A stretch of 64,000 nt of DNA from an uncultured Clostridia bacterium (lineage in GTDB: Bacteria; Bacillota; Clostridia; Lachnospirales; CAG-274), in contig CANQXR010000002.1 of assembly GCA_947627855.1 (NCBI GenBank), positions 1 through 64,000 on the forward strand, given 5' to 3'. Below, in pieces: positions 62,901 to 64,000 of this stretch. The stretch's first letter is position 1; every line of letters starts with the position of its first letter. A program made the translations under genes and the position numbers. Below the pieces are notes generated by a model. It saw only the letters and a program-made list of their open reading frames with translations, ran no database searches and was not told the DNA's origin.

Positions 62901-63169
62901 TAAGGGTTCAGACGGTCAAGAAAATAAGCGAAGGTGTTCCCAACGTGCTTGACGTTATACGAAGCGGTGTTATCGACCTTATAATCGACATTCCGAGAAA
63001 AGCAAACAACGCCAATTCGGACGGCTTTAAAATCCGCCGTACCGCTGTTGAAAGCTCCATCACCATTATAACGGCTATGGATACCGTTGAAGCAATGTGC
63101 GAGGTAATGGAAAAGGAAATAAATCAGGATAAGCTTGATATATTCGATGTAAACAGAGATATGAATTGA
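59954..63169 (+). CDS. carB: Carbamoyl-phosphate synthase large subunit
   Basis: A 1071-residue, full-length CarB with two homologous ATP-grasp halves (about 1-400 and 550-935: [21 protein letters not shown] and [21 protein letters not shown], cited in part), an oligomerisation helical region (about 400-545) and the C-terminal MGS-like allosteric domain (about 935-1071, [25 protein letters not shown]). With CarA it makes carbamoyl phosphate from glutamine, bicarbonate and ATP, feeding pyrB and arginine synthesis. AAGGAG precedes ATG. Long antisense open frames within it are compositional shadows. Confidence 0.97.
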   Translation: MPKDNSIKKVLVIGSGPIVIGQAAEFDYSGTQACRSIKEEGIEVVLINSNPATIMTDIGMAHYTYIEPLTIDFVEKVIAKERPDSIIAGMGGQTGLNLSCELYDSGILDKYHVNVIGTSIESIKEGEDRDKFKSLMERTNQPIVESDIVTSVEDGVEYAYSIGFPVVVRPAYTLGGTGGGICKNESELRSILTQGLHLSRVGQCLIEKSIAGWKEIEFEVMRDGAGNCITICSMENVDPVGVHTGDSIVVAPALTLSDKEYQMLRTAAINIISSIEIKGGCNIQFALDPNSYKYAVIEINPRVSRSSALASKATGYPIAKVASKIALGYNLDEIPNAVTGKTTACFEPTIDYCVLKFPRWPFDKFFGAKRQLGTKMMATGEIMSIGSSFEAALLKGIRSLEIGQYGLERVSSKKKTLEELKKSVVSPDDERLFDLAEMLRRNYKIEKVCQITGMDLFFVEKIKHLVEMEEELKQLKLEELDKPTLETYKKLGFSDKAIAKMLKCEPPDIYKLRKEWDIMPVFKMVDTCAGEFEAVTPYYYSTYDDEDEVKVSDNRKIMVIGSGPIRIGQGIEFDYCSVHCVKALKKAGIETIIVNNNPETVSTDFDTSDRLYFEPLTEEDVLNVVEREKPLGVILQFGGQTAIKLAKFFDEYNIKIFGTKAKDIDAAEDREKFDLVLEKLKIKRPKGKGVWSVDEGIEVADNLGFPVLVRPSYVLGGQGMEITHNRAELVQYLEEAFYKDSKNPVLIDRYLGGREIEVDAICDGEDVYIPGIMEHLERAGVHSGDSISIYPPQHISDGIKQAIMDETRRIAVALDVIGMINIQFIEYKGELNIIEVNPRSSRTVPYITKVTGVPVIDIATRVMLGKKLRDMGYGTAIAPESKVVAVKVPVFSTEKLPKVEVSLGPEMRSTGEVLGVGYNLHNALYKGFIAAGMTVPESGSTILATVTTKEQENFAPIAKRFADMGCRFIATEGTANCLKKHGIRVQTVKKISEGVPNVLDVIRSGVIDLIIDIPRKANNANSDGFKIRRTAVESSITIITAMDTVEAMCEVMEKEINQDKLDIFDVNRDMN

Positions 63170-63177
63170 TTCATTCG

Positions 63178-63204
63178 CCCCGTGGATAGCCTCCACGGGG
63201 TTTT
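63178..63204 (+). terminator. Terminator of the pyr operon
   Basis: CCCCGTGGA (63178-63186) and TCCACGGGG (63192-63200) pair perfectly over a 5-nt loop, followed by TTTT, 8 nt after the carB stop. Confidence 0.85.
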
Positions 63205-63325
63205 GCACAGGCAAAAATTACATAGGCATATATAATTTCTTTTTAATGATTTCGGGAGTAAAATGTAATATAATATAAATATAAGCATATAACTAATATA
63301 ATAAATGTTTTAAAGAAGGGAAATT

Positions 63326-64000
63326 ATGTTGAACAAAAAAAGCTTTGTTTTGGGTTTTTTCACCGCCTGTATTGTATTTCTTGCCATACATACCTCAAAA
63401 ACAGCAATAGAGCTTGCAGGAAACAGAATACCTGAAAGCACAAAAATAAAGGCGATTGAAAAGCTTGTGGAAAACAATTTTGCAGAGGACGTTGACGGAG
63501 AAGAGCTGAAGGAATATATGTACGCAGGCTATGTGGCGGGGCTTGGGGACAGATATTCCACATATATGACAAAGGAGCAGTTCAGTGCCTTCAAAGAGGG
63601 ACTGGACGGCGCATATATGGGCATAGGCATTAAAATATTTATGAACAATGACGGACAGATGGAGATAAGCGATGTGTTTACCGACTCCCCTGCCGCAAAA
63701 GCGGGACTTCTGACGGGAGATGTTATATATAAAGCAGGAGATATAGAGATAAAGGATACACAAAGCTATAAGGACGCTGTCGGCTTTATCAAAAACACAA
63801 AGGGCAGCATAAGGTTCTGTCTGAAACGGGGAAGCACAGACCTCATTGAAGCGGATATAACTCCCGAAAATATAAATGTTCCCTCTGTCAGCTATTGCAT
63901 GGCGGACAACAACACAGGCTATATCAGAATAACGGAATTTGAGGCGAACACAGCCGAGGCATTTAGGGAGGCTCTGACCTCTCTTAAGGGTATGGACTCC
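63326..64000 (+). CDS. S41 C-terminal processing peptidase (CtpA-like), partial
   Basis: The first 225 residues of a secreted or membrane-anchored S41 protease, cut by the window edge. N-terminal membrane anchor (about 7-22, FVLGFFTACIVFLAI), helical segment with YAGYVAGLGDRYSTYMTKEQF (the typical entry to the protease), a PDZ domain (about 92-175; GIGIKIFMNNDGQMEISDVF, SPAAKAGLLTGDVIYKAGD) and the beginning of the catalytic domain (NTGYIRITEFEANTAEAF). The Ser/Lys active site lies beyond base 64000. AAGAAGGG precedes ATG; a TATAAT-like -10 is at about 63270. Confidence 0.9.
   Translation, partial: MLNKKSFVLGFFTACIVFLAIHTSKTAIELAGNRIPESTKIKAIEKLVENNFAEDVDGEELKEYMYAGYVAGLGDRYSTYMTKEQFSAFKEGLDGAYMGIGIKIFMNNDGQMEISDVFTDSPAAKAGLLTGDVIYKAGDIEIKDTQSYKDAVGFIKNTKGSIRFCLKRGSTDLIEADITPENINVPSVSYCMADNNTGYIRITEFEANTAEAFREALTSLKGMDS

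Noticed and set aside
1..64000. CRISPR array, prophage or insertion sequence
   Set aside because: No regularly spaced direct repeats, integrase, transposase or phage structural gene was found; the repeats present are inverted repeats.

Overview
The window is chromosomal DNA from an endospore-forming, Gram-positive bacterium of the class Clostridia. Evidence: strong AGGAGG-type ribosome sites, TTGACA/TATAAT promoters, lipoprotein signal peptides, spore genes (a SleL/YaaH-type LysM-GH18 hydrolase and YunB), and Firmicutes-type clusters (asp23-nusB-xseA-xseB-ispA-dxs-tlyA-nadK-argR-recN, glmU-prs, rpsO-pnp, ydcC-alr-ndoA, mltG-trmR-trhP, pyrBCF-carAB). Two secreted pectin-degrading enzymes carrying dockerin repeats point to a plant-polysaccharide degrader, as found in gut or rumen. 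The family cannot be fixed from the sequence alone.

Layout: 1-3.7 kb holds an AIR-synthase/HypE-like gene, a VanW-domain membrane protein, a 43-residue membrane peptide and an AIM24-family protein. 3.7-8.3 kb holds a PatB/MalY-type C-S lyase and a four-gene polar amino-acid ABC transporter. 8.5-13.4 kb holds a small protein, a DUF1015 protein, a solitary xylose isomerase, an MscS channel, a DUF951 protein and a lipoprotein. 13.4-25.9 kb is the envelope/secreted-protein region: two exported proteins of unknown role, the dockerin pectinesterase with a long structured leader, the spore-cortex-type hydrolase, a copper-amine-oxidase-N/metallopeptidase protein, YunB and a class A PBP. 26-32.3 kb holds tRNA modification genes (trhP-like, trmR, truA), mltG and an ECF transporter module whose two ATPases are fused. 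32.4-34.7 kb holds the dockerin pectate lyase and a ribbon-helix-helix protein. 34.8-54.4 kb is housekeeping: rpsT, the asp23-to-recN run, pnp/rpsO, prs/glmU, and a mazF-type toxin next to alr without its antitoxin. 54.4-64 kb holds a pair of small EamA/SMR proteins, tRNA-Leu and tRNA-Ser, the pyrBCF-carAB operon behind a leader-peptide attenuator, and the start of an S41 protease.

The most unusual signal is a family of composite intergenic palindromes. Three copies (2.8, 5.1 and 20.4 kb) share a conserved hairpin core joined to a second inverted repeat whose sequence differs between copies yet is perfectly self-complementary in its arms (15, 43 and 39 bp). A fourth palindrome, of 70 bp with no loop, is cut off at the left edge. 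Other regulatory candidates are a pyr leader peptide with an overlapping AU-rich terminator, a roughly 405-nt leader or separate small RNA before the pectinesterase gene, and an H-type pseudoknot in the rpsO leader.
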